Positions 44,761 to 56,659 of a stretch of 64,000 bases of DNA are shown here, one piece after another. The DNA comes from Chrysogorgia sp. JL179-B06 (taxonomy: Eukaryota > Cnidaria > Anthozoa > Scleralcyonacea > Chrysogorgiidae). Location of the stretch: NCBI GenBank assembly GCA_035772405.1, contig JAYKKM010000341.1, positions 1,282,001 through 1,346,000 of the forward strand, read 5' to 3'. The first letter of the stretch is position 1. Each line of letters begins with the position of its first letter. The notes beneath the pieces are model-generated. The model was not told where the DNA came from. It did no database searches and saw only the letters and a list, made by a program, of their open reading frames with translations. The translations under genes and the position numbers were made by a program.

Positions 44761-45635
44761 GCGAAATTTTTATCTAGCCATCCTCGTCTTTATAAGTTTG
44801 AAACTCGATTTTTGTTTATGTCTTCCTTTTTCAATTGAGCCACACCATTTTAAAAAGCATTCCGCGGAAACTCGGCTACCCACAGAGTAGTTTCACGAGG
44901 TTTACCCCGGGTGTGACGTCACCAACTTCCAGTTAATTTGGCAAAGTATTACAACAAGATGGCGGATGACAGGATTGTCTTTGGTCAAAATTAGTGCTGT
45001 TTTGTAGAAGAGTAGTTTTGTTTACTTGGATTACCTTCGTAAGCCTGTTTGTTAATAATAAAATCAAAAATTGGAAATTGTGATTTATGATGCCAATGTC
45101 CTTCTTAACTTAATTGTTTTGAATGCCGAAACTTTGGGAATTACTGATAACGTTAGTAAGATATTCAATATGAACTCCACGTGTATTTTGACTGGAGTAA
45201 TCCTTTAATGCCATTGATTGGTTATTGATTGCATTGGTCATGTTTTTCGTTTTCGCTGGTCGTCGGAAAAATTTCGTTTGTTTTGTAAGTCCCGGCAAAA
45301 ATGTAGACGTATGCAAAATGGATCTATAACCAATCGATTCAGTGTCGTTGCAATGGTTGTGTTCCTTGTAACTTCTCTCGCGTACACAGCTAAATATAGC
45401 ACAAAACTAGAAGTTGCTATCGCAAGGGAAGTGCTGCCTTGGATTTCGAGGCAGCACTTCCTTTGCGATATCGTACAGCCTCGTACCCATGGGGCGTACC
45501 GTGCGGGGGGTGTAACACCCCCCCCCCCCCCCACACTTTTCACTCAATTGGTCGGTAAAGGAGTCGGTCGGTAAAGCCTGGCGTCGTCGGTAAAAACGAT
45601 TGGTCAGACCGGAAGTTGGGAAAACCTTGTAATAG
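44761..45635. other. Repeat-derived, no gene seen
   Basis: It contains TTTACCCCGGGTGTGACGTC, inverted AGTGCTGCCTTGGATT / AGGCAGCACTTCCTTT hairpin text (45425-45465) and a poly-C run at 45520. No exon found. Confidence 0.4.
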
Positions 45636-45639
45636 TTAA

Positions 45640-46112
45640 AGTGCCTATGACACGAAAATTAAGTTTGCCTTGTTTGAAAGAACACTTCAAATGACAGAGG
45701 GACATCTTTTGAGGTTTTTCGTTTCCTTGCTTCGTTGTCAAGATATTTCGGTTTGCATCATATGCAAATGACAATGGTGTGACGTATACGTGCATAATGA
45801 CTTATCGGAGAATGTTATATATCTTTGCTATTACAAAACAAAATTTAATTTGAATGAAGATGTGCGTGAGTATTTCCAAAAATATGGAACTTGTACAATT
45901 TCAAGAGATTTTGTGTGATAATAACAAAGATATATAACCTTCTCCGATAAGTCATTATGCACGTATACGTCACACCATTGTCATTTACATATAATGCAAA
46001 CTGAAATATCTTGACAACGAAGCAAGGAAACGAAAAACCTCAAAAGATGTTACTCTGTCATTTGAAGTGTTCTTTCAAATAAGGCAAACTTAATTTTCGT
46101 GTCATAGGCACT
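45640..46112. mobile_element. TTAA-flanked fold-back element
   Basis: Arms of about 190 bp start AGTGCCTATGACACGAAAAT and are inverted at the right end, with TTAA at 45636-45639 and 46113-46116. Arm identity is high. A transcript through it would form a long hairpin. Confidence 0.85.
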
Positions 46113-46689
46113 TTAAGGCTGTCGGTAAACTTCATTGACTGTTTAAACTTTGTTGTCGGTTGTATAAAATTCGATTTATATGAAATGTAATATTGTTACC
46201 ATTGCATGGGTTAATGTTAAATTAATATTCCTCCCTTTTCCCGATTTCCGAGCCAACCTAGTACCCAGTACCCATACAATGTAACTGTTATCGGTACGTA
46301 CAAGGCAATGGAAGAAAATCTGCGCCCATGTGTAATTCGTCGGTAAAACTAAGACGATACACCCCCCATCCAAAATGGTCAAGGTACGCCACGGTCCAGA
46401 GCAGTGAATTCTACATATATATGGAGCTCACAATGAGCTTTCTGAACCATAGGTACTCACACTCTGGGGTACGTTAGACATCTATCTGGGGTAAGACATT
46501 CATTATGCACAGCCAGGGCAGATGCATGAAGTATGTGCAGGGGGCCCAACTTGCACAAAATTAAACTTAAAAAAATATATATTCTAACACTCGAATTTTG
46601 CCTTCACCATAATCTTAGAATATGCAGTTCAATCGAGTAAATGCCAAATATTATTACTAAAAATATCACAAGTTGTTATAGAATGTTGG
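46113..46689. other. No gene seen
   Basis: SINE-family tail text ACACTCGAATTTTGCCTTCA ... GCCAAATATTA at 46590-46660; otherwise anonymous. Confidence 0.45.
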
Positions 46690-47610
46690 CTGAACAATAT
46701 TGTTGAACGAACAATGTTGTTCAGCATTGAAGAACAAGCACGTTCACTATTGTTATCATTGTTGCTCAATCTTGTTATGTTGCACCTAACCCCCAAAATG
46801 TCACCCCACCCCCCCTCCCCCAACCCTAAACGCCTGCTTCGCAGGCTACCAAAAAGGGCACTTAAAATGACGAAGAATGGCGCTAACAGTTCTTCGATAT
46901 CTTTTTTCGTTCTGGAGGTATCCAGTTATATGCGATATGTTAATGAGGCACAGGATGACCTCAAAGCAGGCAAATTGTAAAATTCGTGTATATCTTCAAA
47001 GTTATCCAATGAAATTACTTGAAACTTTGCACGTGTATACTACCAAACAAAAGAACAGGGTTCAAGTTGTGTTATCACCATAGTAACAGATTAGTTTCCA
47101 GATCTCCTAGTTTCTAAAACCAAATAATTTGTTTTTTCTCATATGCAGAACATGTTGAGATTGCCAGTTCTCAATAACTTTTCCAACGCAATACGCAAGT
47201 TTGAAATCGAAAACGTTGCTTGCGATGGCAGAAAATGAAGACTTCTGTATGGGAACGGAGAGGTTTGGAAGCTAATCTGTTACTATGGTGACAACATAAC
47301 TTGAACCATGTTCTTTAGTTTGGTGGTGTGTATCCACGTGCAAAGTTTCAAGTAATTTCGTTGGATAACGTTGAAAATATACACAAATTTTAGAATTACC
47401 ACAATGTCGTTTGCCTGCTTTGACGTCATCCTGAATACACAGTTCTATACCAGTTTAAAAAAAACCAGATCCGAAAATCGTAAAATACCCGACCATATTA
47501 TCGGTAAAACCATTCAATAAGATGTATGTAACAATATTGACAGCTGAATAACGCTGTAATGACGTTGTCACGATGGCTGAACAACCTTGTTGACAAATTC
47601 TTTCACGCCT
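46690..47610. repeat. Fold-back element with TGTTCA-type ends
   Basis: Inner arms (46940-47105 and 47265-47435) are inverted copies containing GAAACTTTGCACGTGTATAC. Outer parts carry AACAATATTGTT and TGAACAA motifs. The poly-C stretch at 46800-46840 and small ORFs here are not coding. Confidence 0.68.
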
Positions 47611-47879
47611 GTTGACAACTTGCAAGAGGTTGCGTGTTTTTACGATCAAAGATGGTTTGTGATGCCTTTTTCATTGGATGACCCGTATCGGCTTTCTAAA
47701 GCAGCCACGAAGGATGTTAATTCGAGCATAAAAGTTACCATTGCTAATATAGTTTTGAAATTAAAATTCAATGTCTGAATGGTTCGATAGAGCGCGTCAG
47801 GCCAGTGCAAATGAAGCATGATTTGAAAGCTTGCACGCACATTGCCTCCGAAGATTAGTTGGTTATTTTGATATGTGAT

Positions 47880-49790
47880 CTCCACAAAAACTGTTGGACA
47901 GTCCATCAACAAAATGGCGCCATAGATTATTCAATACGTGATATCTCCACAAAAATGGGTATATACTTCATGGTAACACTAGACCGGGTTTCCATCTGTT
48001 TTTTATACCCTAACCCTAACTCTAATCCTAACCATAACCCTAATAATAACCGTAAAATATGGTGGGAGACTATATGTATTGTTACCATGAAGTATATCCC
48101 CAAAAATGACGCCTGACTAAACTGTTGGTCAGTGCCTAAACAAAATGGCTCCACAGATTATTCAACACGTGATATCTCCACAAAAATGACGCCTGACTAA
48201 ACTGTTGGACAGTCCACCAACAAAATGGCGCCATAGATTATTCAATACGTGATATCTCCACAAAAATGACGCCTGACCAAACTGTTGGTCAGTCCATCAA
48301 CAAAATGGCTCCACACATTATTCAACATGTGATATCTCCACAAAAATGACGCCTGACTAAACTGTTGGACAGTCCACCAACAAAATGGCGCCATAGATTA
48401 TTCAATACGTGATATCTCCACAAAAATGACGCCTGACTAAACTGTTGGACAGTCCACCAACAAAATGGCGCCATAGATTATTCAATACGTGATATCTCCA
48501 CAAAAATGACGCCTGACCAAACTGTTGGTCAGTCCATCAACAAAATGGCTCCACACATTATTCAACATGTGATATCTCCACAAAAATGACGCCTGACTAA
48601 ACTGTTGGACAGTCCACCAACAAAATGGCGCCATAGATTATTCAATACGTGATATCTCCACAAAAATGACGCCTGACTAAACTGTTGGACAGTCCACCAA
48701 CAAAATGGCGCCATAGATTATTCAATACGTGATATCTCCACAAAAATGACGCCTGACCAAACTGTTGGTCAGTCCATCAACAAAATGGCTCCACACATTA
48801 TTCAACATGTGATATCTCCACAAAAATGACGCCTGACTAAACTGTTGGACAGTCCACCAACAAAATGGCGCCATAGATTATTCAATACGTGATATCTCCA
48901 CAAAAATGACGCCTGACCAAACTGTTGGTCAGTCCATCAACAAAATGGCTCCACACATTATTCAACATGTGATATCTCCACAAAAATGACGCCTGACTAA
49001 ACTGTTGGACAGTCCACCAACAAAATGGCGCCATAGATTATTCAATACGTGATATCTCCACAAAAATGACGCCTGACCAAACTGTTGGTCAGTCCATCAA
49101 CAAAATGGCTCCACACATTATTCAACATGTGATATCTCCACAAAAATGACGCCTGACTAAACTGTTGGACAGTCCACCAACAAAATGGCGCCATAGATTA
49201 TTCAATACGTGATATCTCCACAAAAATGACGCCTGACTAAACTGTTGGACAGTCCACCAACAAAATGGCTCCACACATTATTCAACATGTGATATCTCCA
49301 CAAAAATGACGCCTGACTAAACTGTTGGACAGTCCACCAACAAAATGGCTCCACACATTATTCAACATGTGATATCTCCACAAAAATGACGCCTGACTAA
49401 ACTGTTGGACAGTCCACCAACAAAATGGCTCCACACATTATTCAACATGTGATATCTCCACAAAAATGACGCCTGACTAAACTGTTGGACAGTCCACCAA
49501 CAAAATGGCGCCATAGATTATTCAATACGTGATATCTCCACAAAAATGACGCCTGACTAAACTGTTGGTCAGTCCATCAACAAAATGGCTCCACACATTA
49601 TTCAACATGTGATATCTCCACAAAAATGACGCCTGACTAAACTGTTGGTCAGTCCATCAACAAAATGGCTCCACACATTATTCAACATGTGATATCTCCA
49701 CAACAATGACGCCTGACTAAACTGTTGGTCAGCCATAAACAAAATAGCTCCACAGATTATTCAATATGTGATATCTCCACAAAAATGACG
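47880..49790. repeat. Satellite, 80 bp units with higher-order pattern
   Basis: About 24 units of 80 bp. Two forms occur: form 1 has GACTAAACTGTTGGACAG, GGCGCCATAG and CAATACGTG; form 2 has GACCAAACTGTTGGTCAG, GGCTCCACAC and CAACATGTG. They recur mainly as 1-1-2 or 1-2, and hybrids occur at 49221-49440. Form 2 contains a perfect hairpin CTGACCAA-ACTG-TTGGTCAG; in form 1 the stem has two mismatches. Confidence 0.96.
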
Positions 49791-49794
49791 CCTT

Positions 49795-50065
49795 GCCGCT
49801 GCTCCAAGAGACTATTGACTATCGACTCTCAAGCGGACAAATGGCAAGACAACTAGAGGAAGTTGGTGTATCGTTATTCGTCTTGTGAAGGGATAACTTT
49901 GACTGCCTGATCACAAACGCTAACATGTGGAATATCAAACTTTTCCAAATGCGTTAGGCAAAATAGCACGACATCACGACCATTTATAAGTAAGTCACGC
50001 TGTTCGGGCTTAAGATTAATTTCATAGGGAAAATCCAACGCTACCTCATTCCTTTGATGTATTGG
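49795..50065 (-). pseudogene. Decayed RecQ-like helicase fragment inside the satellite
   Basis: Between the two satellite blocks the minus strand reads RNEVALDFPYEINLKPEQRD and LLINGRDVV. With a frame change it continues LPNAFGK then SLIFHMLAFVIRQ, and later ESIVNSLLEQR. Read together this is the start of a RecQ-type helicase, with the EQ motif and a Walker A box (family form LPTGFGKS) altered and frameshifted. Such helicase genes are often multiplied by transposition in invertebrate genomes. The rest up to 50222 is unassigned. Confidence 0.55.
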
Positions 50066-50221
50066 GCAAGTTTGACAGTTTATTTACATAAGACGCGAAT
50101 GATTTACATAAGACTCGAACGAACCAATGGGAATTTAGCCGATACTTTTGGTGGAGTTTGTACGCTTACTTTCGCCTTCCCATTTTCCGCCCCGCCCCCA
50201 ATTCCGCCCGCTCCCCCAAAC

Positions 50222-52520
50222 GTAACGCTCAGTCCATAAACAAAATGGCTCCATAGATTATTCAATACGTGATATCTCCACAAAAATGACGCCTGACTAA
50301 ACTGTTGGTCAGTCCATGGCGCCGATAGATTATTCAATACTGATATCTCCACAAAAACGACGCCTGACCAAACTGTTGGTCAGTCCATAAACAAAATAGC
50401 TCCACCCATTATTCACCCACAAAAATGACGCCAGACTAAACTGTTGGTCAGCCATAAACAAAATGGCTCCACAGATAATTCAATACGTGATATCTCCACA
50501 AAAATGAAACTGTTGGTTAGTGCATAAACAAAATGGCTCCACAGATTATTCAATATGTAATATCTCCACAAAAATTACGCCTGACCAAACTGTTGGTCAG
50601 TGCATAAACAAAATTGCTCCACACATTATTCAACACGTGATATTTCCACAAAAATGACGCCTGACCAAACTGATGGTCAGTGCATAAACAAAATGGCGCC
50701 ATAGATTATTCAATACGTGATGTCTCCACAAAAATGACGCCTGACCAAACTGTTGGTCAGGTGCATAAACAAAATGGCGCCATAGATTATTCAATACGTG
50801 ATATCTCCACAAAAATGACGCCTGATTAAACTGTTGGTCAGCCATCAACAAAATGGCTCCATAGATTATTCAATACGTGATATCTCCACAAAAATGACGC
50901 CTGACCAAACTGTTGGTCAGCCATTAACAAAATGGCGCCATAGATTATTCAATATGTGATATCTCCACAAAAATGACGCCTGACCAAACTGTTGGTCAGC
51001 CATTAACAAAATGGCTCCATAGATTATTCAATACGTGATATCTCCACAAAAATGACGCCTGACCAAACTGTTGGTCAGCCATTAACAAAATGGCGCCATA
51101 GATTATTCAATATGTGATATCTCCACAAAAATGACGCCTGACCAAACTGTTGGTCAGCCATTAACAAAATGGCTCCATAGATTATTCAATACGTGATATC
51201 TCCACAAAAATGACGCCTGACCAAACTGTTGGTCAGCCATTAACAAAATGGCGCCATAGATTATTCAATATGTGATATCTCCACAAAAATGACGCCTGAC
51301 CAAACTGTTGGTCAGCCATTAACAAAATGGCTCCATAGATTATTCAATACGTGATATCTCCACAAAAATGACGCCTGACCAAACTGTTGGTCAGCCATTA
51401 ACAAAATGGCGCCATAGATTATTCAATATGTGATATCTCCACAAAAATGACGCCTGACCAAACTGTTGGTCAGCCATTAACAAAATGGCGCCATAGATTA
51501 TTCAATATGTGATATCTCCACAAAAATGACGCCTGACCAAACTGTTGGTCAGCCATTAACAAAATGGCTCCATAGATTATTCAATACGTGATATCTCCAC
51601 AAAAATGACGCCTGACCAAACTGTTGGTCAGCCATTAACAAAATGGCGCCATAGATTATTCAATATGTGATATCTCCACAAAAATGACGCCTGACCAAAC
51701 TGTTGGTCAGCCATTAACAAAATGGCTCCATAGATTATTCAATACGTGATATCTCCACAAAAATGACGCCTGACCAAACTGTTGGTCAGCCATTAACAAA
51801 ATGGCGCCATAGATTATTCAATATGTGATATCTCCACAAAAATGACGCCTGACCAAACTGTTGGTCAGCCATTAACAAAATGGCGCCATAGATTATTCAA
51901 TACGTGATATCTCCACAAAAATGACGCCTGACCAAACTGTTGGTCAGCCATTAACAAAATGGCGCCATAGATTATTCAATACGTGATATCTCCACAAAAA
52001 TGACGCCTGATTAAACTGTTGGTCAGCCATCAACAAAATGGCGCCATAGATTATTCAATATGTGATATCTCCACAAAAATGACGCCTGACCAAACTGTTG
52101 GTCAGCCATTAACAAAATGGCTCCATAGATTATTCAATACGTGATATCTCCACAAAAATGACGCCTGACCAAACTGATGGTCAGTGCATAAACAAAATGG
52201 CGCCATAGATTATTCAATGCGTGATATCTCCACAAAAATGACGCCTGACCAAACTGTTGGTCAGCCATTAACAAAATGGCGCCATAGATTATTCAATACG
52301 TGATATCTCCACAAAAATGACGCCTGACCAAACTGTTGGTCAGCCATCAACAAAATGGCGCCATAGATTATTCAATACGTGATGTCTCCACAAAAATGAC
52401 GCCTGACTAAACTGTTGGTCAGCCATAAACAAAATGGCTCCACAGATTATTCAATATGTGATATCTCCACAAAAATGACGCCTGACGGACCAAACTGTTG
52501 GTCAGACCACAAACAAAATG
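50222..52520. repeat. Satellite, 79 bp units in alternating dimers
   Basis: About 29 units related to the 80 bp set but mostly 79 bp, with GGTCAGCCATTAACAAAATG. From about 50900 the units alternate GGCGCC...TATGTG with GGCTCC...TACGTG, giving a repeating dimer of 158 bp. Nearly all carry the perfect CTGACCAA/TTGGTCAG hairpin. Units at the left edge (50222-50560) are irregular and shortened. Confidence 0.96.
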
Positions 52521-52525
52521 GCTCC

Positions 52526-52807
52526 ATATGTATCGCCTTTAACAAAAACTACAAACAGCGACTTACATTAGAAAGTTGGTATAACAACTTGGAACATAAA
52601 CCACTTAACAGATCACAATTACCGACACCATACAAAAGACTTCTTCGTACGTACCAACAAATAATAGACCTACCGACAAACAATATTGGCCCACGCTTAA
52701 CACTTACAACCAATCCCTTGAGACTCCGAAGACAAAGGTTTGGTGACAAACAAAAGTTAATGATATGCTTTTGTTTAAGTTCCACCAACATGGCTGCCGT
52801 GACGTAA
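52526..52807 (+). pseudogene. Penelope-like element ORF, C-terminal remnant
   Basis: The plus strand reads KQRLTLESWYNNLEHKPLNR, SQLPTPYKRLL and later SSTNMAAVT with TAA. The LTLESWYxNLE...LNR...LPxPYKRL block is what I recall at the end of GIY-YIG-type Penelope-like proteins in cnidarians. The open frame starts within the satellite, so the element was cut at that point. Assignment from memory; no catalytic domain is present. Confidence 0.58.
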
Positions 52808-53059
52808 CGTGCAAGTCAAGAATATATACGTCTGGTTCATTACGTCATCGTTTGTTTGTGTTATAATCAAGCGCGAAAATCCGTGTCTGAAAGTGGGGGG
52901 GATGACCGCATCGTTTGCGGAAAGTCAGAAGGGGATAATCATACATTGGTCAAAAAGTGTGGGGGGGGGGATACATCCCCCCCGTCCCCCCCCAGGATTG
53001 ACGCCCTTGGTTATAATTGGTGTGAGTGGGTGTGCGTCATGCCATCAATAGGCAAACCT

Positions 53060-53170
53060 GACAAACACGCTTTACTTGACTCTGAAGATGACCGCCGCTG
53101 AGGCCATCGAAACGTCAGTCACCAACAACAGTCTTTCTCAAGACTACAACAACCTGGACGATCAACTTCA
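53060..53170 (+). mobile_element. Penelope-type terminal repeat remnant
   Basis: It contains GACTCTGAAGATGACCGCC, GCCATCGAAACGTCAGTCAC and AACAACAGTCTTTCTCAAGA, then CTGGACGATCAACTTCAC. This text is common at the ends of Penelope-like elements in cnidarian genomes, and it lies 250 bp downstream of the ORF remnant on the same strand. Confidence 0.6.
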
Positions 53171-53179
53171 CACATCTAA

Positions 53180-54170
53180 AGATTATTCAATACGTGGCAT
53201 AAGATGACGCCTGACCAAACTGTTGGTTAGAATATGTGATATCTCACAAAACGACGCTTGGCAAAAAGTGTTGGTCAGTGTAAACACAATGGCTCCATAG
53301 ATTATTTTACTATATATTTTCACTCAAAAAGCACCTGATCAAAGTGTTGGTCAGTAAGCACAATGGCTCCATAGATTATTTAATACGGGGATATATTCAT
53401 TTAAAAATAGGTACGCAACGCGTACATGTGTCCACTGACATTTGAGTTACAGAGAAATGTGAGATAAGTGCTGTAATAGTGTTTCTTTCACTGTTATATC
53501 TACTAAAGTTTAGCGATGGTGTATATCATGTTTGAGTTAATTGCGACGCGTTTGTTTAGGATATAATATGACAAATATGGGCGATGGTAAAACATTAATA
53601 CCCGTACTAGGTTCATAAGTTTCGATATACAATTATTCCGGCTAACATATTAAGCGATTTTGAAATTACCTGGCAGTATCATTATTAAATTTAAACTACA
53701 TAAGCCGACCACTGAAACACAAAATAAAGCACCTGGCCAAGAATGTCGGTCATTGCAAACACACTGACACTGTCTTCGTTCAAGTTCGTATAGTGCGTGA
53801 ACTTTACACACGAGAACCTGACCAAAATGTCGGTCAGTGTAACACAATAGCTTAGATAGACAACAAAAGTAGTTCAATACCTATCGTGGACCAAATAAGC
53901 GAAGGAAGAAGCTCGGTGAAGCAACAAACGATCTCGGCGAACTTTCGCTGTCTTCCGGAGCGTGTTCGGTTGTGACGTAAGTGCCACAACCAAACAATGA
54001 CATTTCGATAACTACGTCAACAGACACAAAAAGCATCTGACCAAAGTGTTGGTCAGTGTAAGCACAATTGCTCCACAGATTATTCAATACGCGATATCTT
54101 CATTTAAATAGTGCCTGACAAAAATGTTAGTCAGTGAAAGCACAATAGCTCCAAAATTCAACATGCAAAG
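53180..54170. repeat. Diverged satellite outliers
   Basis: Scattered degenerate units beyond the Penelope remnant keep the hairpin half GTTGGTCAGTGTAA and ACAATGGCTCCATAGATTAT (53180-53400, 53820-53870, 54020-54150). They are far more diverged than the main array, as expected for array edges. Between them lies anonymous AT-rich sequence with no gene seen. Confidence 0.75.
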
Positions 54171-54675
54171 ATAAACAAGAGTAAATGCTTCCGTTGTACT
54201 CGCAATAAGAAAACGACGATCACTGATCAGCGAGGAAGAATCTCCAAAATAAATATCAAGAATAAAAAGATTGGACCGCCATTGTACCGCCGATACACAG
54301 GAATTGGCATCAAAAACATACAGCTGTGCATGCAGGAAAAAAACTTCTGAATTTTACAAAACTTACTTTAGCTCACTGCGCTATTTTAGTTACCGCTAAC
54401 GTTTGCGCTTTGTATAATATGCACAAAAGAAAAAATAGATGAACAAAAGAAAAAAGAGGAAAAAAAACAGATACTTCAAACTTTCATTTATTGTAGAAGT
54501 TATTCACTCAAAAAAGGTTCTAAAAAAGACAAAAAGATGAATGTTAATTGTGAACAAGAAATAGTTGTTACAGAGAATTTCAAATACTAGAAGTCAATAA
54601 TATACATGTTTAATAAGATTCACTGTACAAGATAAGAGGAGCTAAAGGTGTTGGGACACTAGAGATGGGATTTAA

Positions 54676-55365
54676 AGTGCCTATACAGCCCTTCTCGTTT
54701 TTTAGTTATCTGTATAGAGGATCAAAAAATAGCTGCTAAGTTATTTTACAGTTTTTGATTTGAACTTTTCGTTTAGAAGATATGTTGCATCCAAATTAAG
54801 AAATGTAAGCAAATTCCGATTAAAAACCAAAAACGTATTTCTGCCAATTCTGGAGTCTGGAAACTAGAGATGAGTCCAGAATCTTCCCAGTTTCGTAGAC
54901 AAACGAGCTCGATTCCCAGATTATACTATAAAATTTATCGTTTATGTTGAACTATTCAATCATGCCAGACAGATATGCAGTGTATGGATGTTCTAATGAA
55001 GCGAATTTGAAAGAAAAAATATCTGTCCATCGTATTCTTTACTTGAACGATACTTTACTTGAACGATTCCTTGCTTGAACGATACGCAGACAGTAAAAAT
55101 GAATATCACATAGAGATCTTGCAGTGTGTTTAATACAGTGTTTACAAGTTCCCCAAGGCAAAACACACATTCGTCTCTTAAATGACGTCACAGTGTGGCT
55201 TGTTCCAGGCCTTTCTAATTTGCGGCTTTTTGATATAAATAGCAATGTATAAAGAGTGATATCTTCCAAATGAAAAGTCCAAATCAAAAACTGTAAATTA
55301 ACTTATCAGCTACTTTTTCATCCTCTATACAGATAACTAAAAAACGAAAGGGCTGTATAGGCACT
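54676..55365. mobile_element. TTAA-flanked MITE
   Basis: Inverted ends AGTGCCTATACAGCCCTT with arms of about 115 bp, flanked by TTAA at 54672-54675 and 55366-55369. The first bases AGTGCCTAT match the element at 45640, so they are of one family group. Confidence 0.82.
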
Positions 55366-55531
55366 TTAAGTGTGTTGGGGTGATTAGGGATGCAGGGGTT
55401 GGGAATTAAGGTGTTAGGAGACTGTAAATGTTGGGACTAATAACAGTGCAAGACTTGCACTGAAACGAAAACAGAACTAAACAGAGTTTATGGAATTAAA
55501 TTATAACTAAAACACAGATTGGGAGAGGTTG

Positions 55532-55537
55532 TTTAAT
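55532..55537 (-). terminator. Candidate poly(A) signal of RPS21
   Basis: The minus strand reads ATTAAA here, the commonest variant of the AATAAA hexamer, about 72 bases past the RPS21 stop codon. No canonical AATAAA was seen in the same stretch. This is position and motif only. Confidence 0.45.
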
Positions 55538-55608
55538 GTTTTCAAAAACACATCAGTTTATCTTAATGCAATGTTTGACTGTAGCCAGGCTTAGAAGTAT
55601 TTAAAAAC

Positions 55609-55668
55609 TCACGGTGGGATGAATCCATCCTTGTTACAAAGCCGCAGGAGAGTATCATCTGCATCACC
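55609..55668 (-). CDS. RPS21: RPS21 coding exon 4 with stop codon
   Basis: The exon encodes GDADDTLLRLCNKDGFIPP then TGA. It corresponds to the eS21 C-terminus (GESDDSILRLAKADGI in mammals), but Gly-Asp-Ala replaces Gly-Glu-Ser and the tail differs. The stop TGA lies inside the sequence CCGTGAGTTT, which is also a good splice donor. The protein therefore either ends here with 80 residues, or is spliced on to a short final exon as in mammals. An ATTAAA hexamer on the minus strand at 55532-55537 lies about 72 bp downstream, which favours ending here. Confidence 0.88.
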   Translation of the reverse strand, partial: GDADDTLLRLCNKDGFIPP

Positions 55669-55745
55669 CTAATCACAATGGAAACAGAGATTAGCAACAT
55701 ATCAACTTTTGTTAACATCTTGCAATGTGATATTAAGGAACTTAC

Positions 55746-55814
55746 TGTGTTTCTGATGAAACCACTGAAGGCATATGTCTTGAAGTTATTGGTGTACCTT
55801 CCATTCTCGTCAAT
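55746..55814 (-). CDS. RPS21: RPS21 coding exon 3
   Basis: This 69 bp exon is in phase 0 at both ends, with acceptor TTATCAG and donor GTAAGTTCC. It encodes 23 residues including the family motif G-R-x-x-x-x-FKTYA-x-x-G-x-I-R. The residues FSGFIRNT differ from the animal consensus CGAIRRM, so this copy is somewhat divergent. Its phase matches exon 2 and exon 4. Confidence 0.93.
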
Positions 55815-56653
55815 CTGATAATGAAAGCCTGTGTGTTAGAATTACCTTGCTGATATCTATGTTATGATAGGTGTTAAGAACAAGCCTGTATATTTACTTT
55901 TTTTGCAGGAATAGGCAAATATAATTTGCAGTTAGGCCTGTGAGCGAAGTGAGCAGGTTCGGGGCCGCGTAGCTTGCGAGTTGTGAGCGAGGCGAGTGAG
56001 CGAGTTAGCTACGGTGGGAGACCAGGGGAAATTTGTGAGCAATTAGGCCTCAGAAAGTCAATTTTGGCAATAGGATTAGGAAACATAACTCAGGGCTTGA
56101 GATTTGATCAATAAAATTTGGCCTCAGAACAGGAAAATAGTCAAAATAGTAAATACATGTACACAAAGATTGAATGGAAATAGAAGAGAGTATATTGATA
56201 ATTTTAAGTTTGCACTTTGTAAGAACTAAAATTGAAATATGAAATTGAAAATCCTTATTCCTCAAAATCGGTAAATCTCATGACTAATGACTGGACTTGA
56301 AGTCCTTAAATGTCAAATGTAAATCAACTGGTGATCTAACTCTAAGAATAAAAAATTAAAGACAAGTTTTATCTTATTGAGCTTGAAAACATTTCAGAAC
56401 TCCTCACAAATTCAAACAATTACTGTCTCAGTGTCTCATGTCTGATAAAGTGTCCTATTTCACTCTGTCTCATACCGGGTATACAATTTACCAGTCCCAT
56501 TTCTTAGCTTAAATCTGGTCTGCAAGAAAATCACGCAAATCTGAGCACCGCGAGTGTAAAAATTGCAAAAAGATACTGGGGAAAAATTGAAATTTTCTAC
56601 TCTACCAGCGGACGCGAGACCATCAGACCCAGGTTTGCAGTTAGCTCAAGTCA
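55815..56653. other. RPS21 intron 2, left part
   Basis: GAGCGAAGTGAGCAGGTTCG with GCGAGGCGAGTGAGCGAGTT at 55940-56005 is a low-complexity hairpin repeat. The rest is AT-rich without exons. Confidence 0.45.
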
Positions 56654-56659
56654 CTTGCA

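Noticed and set aside
52809..53101. Plus ORFs over the poly-G/poly-C stretch
   Set aside because: Their reading depends on homopolymer length, and the region is Penelope-type repeat DNA.
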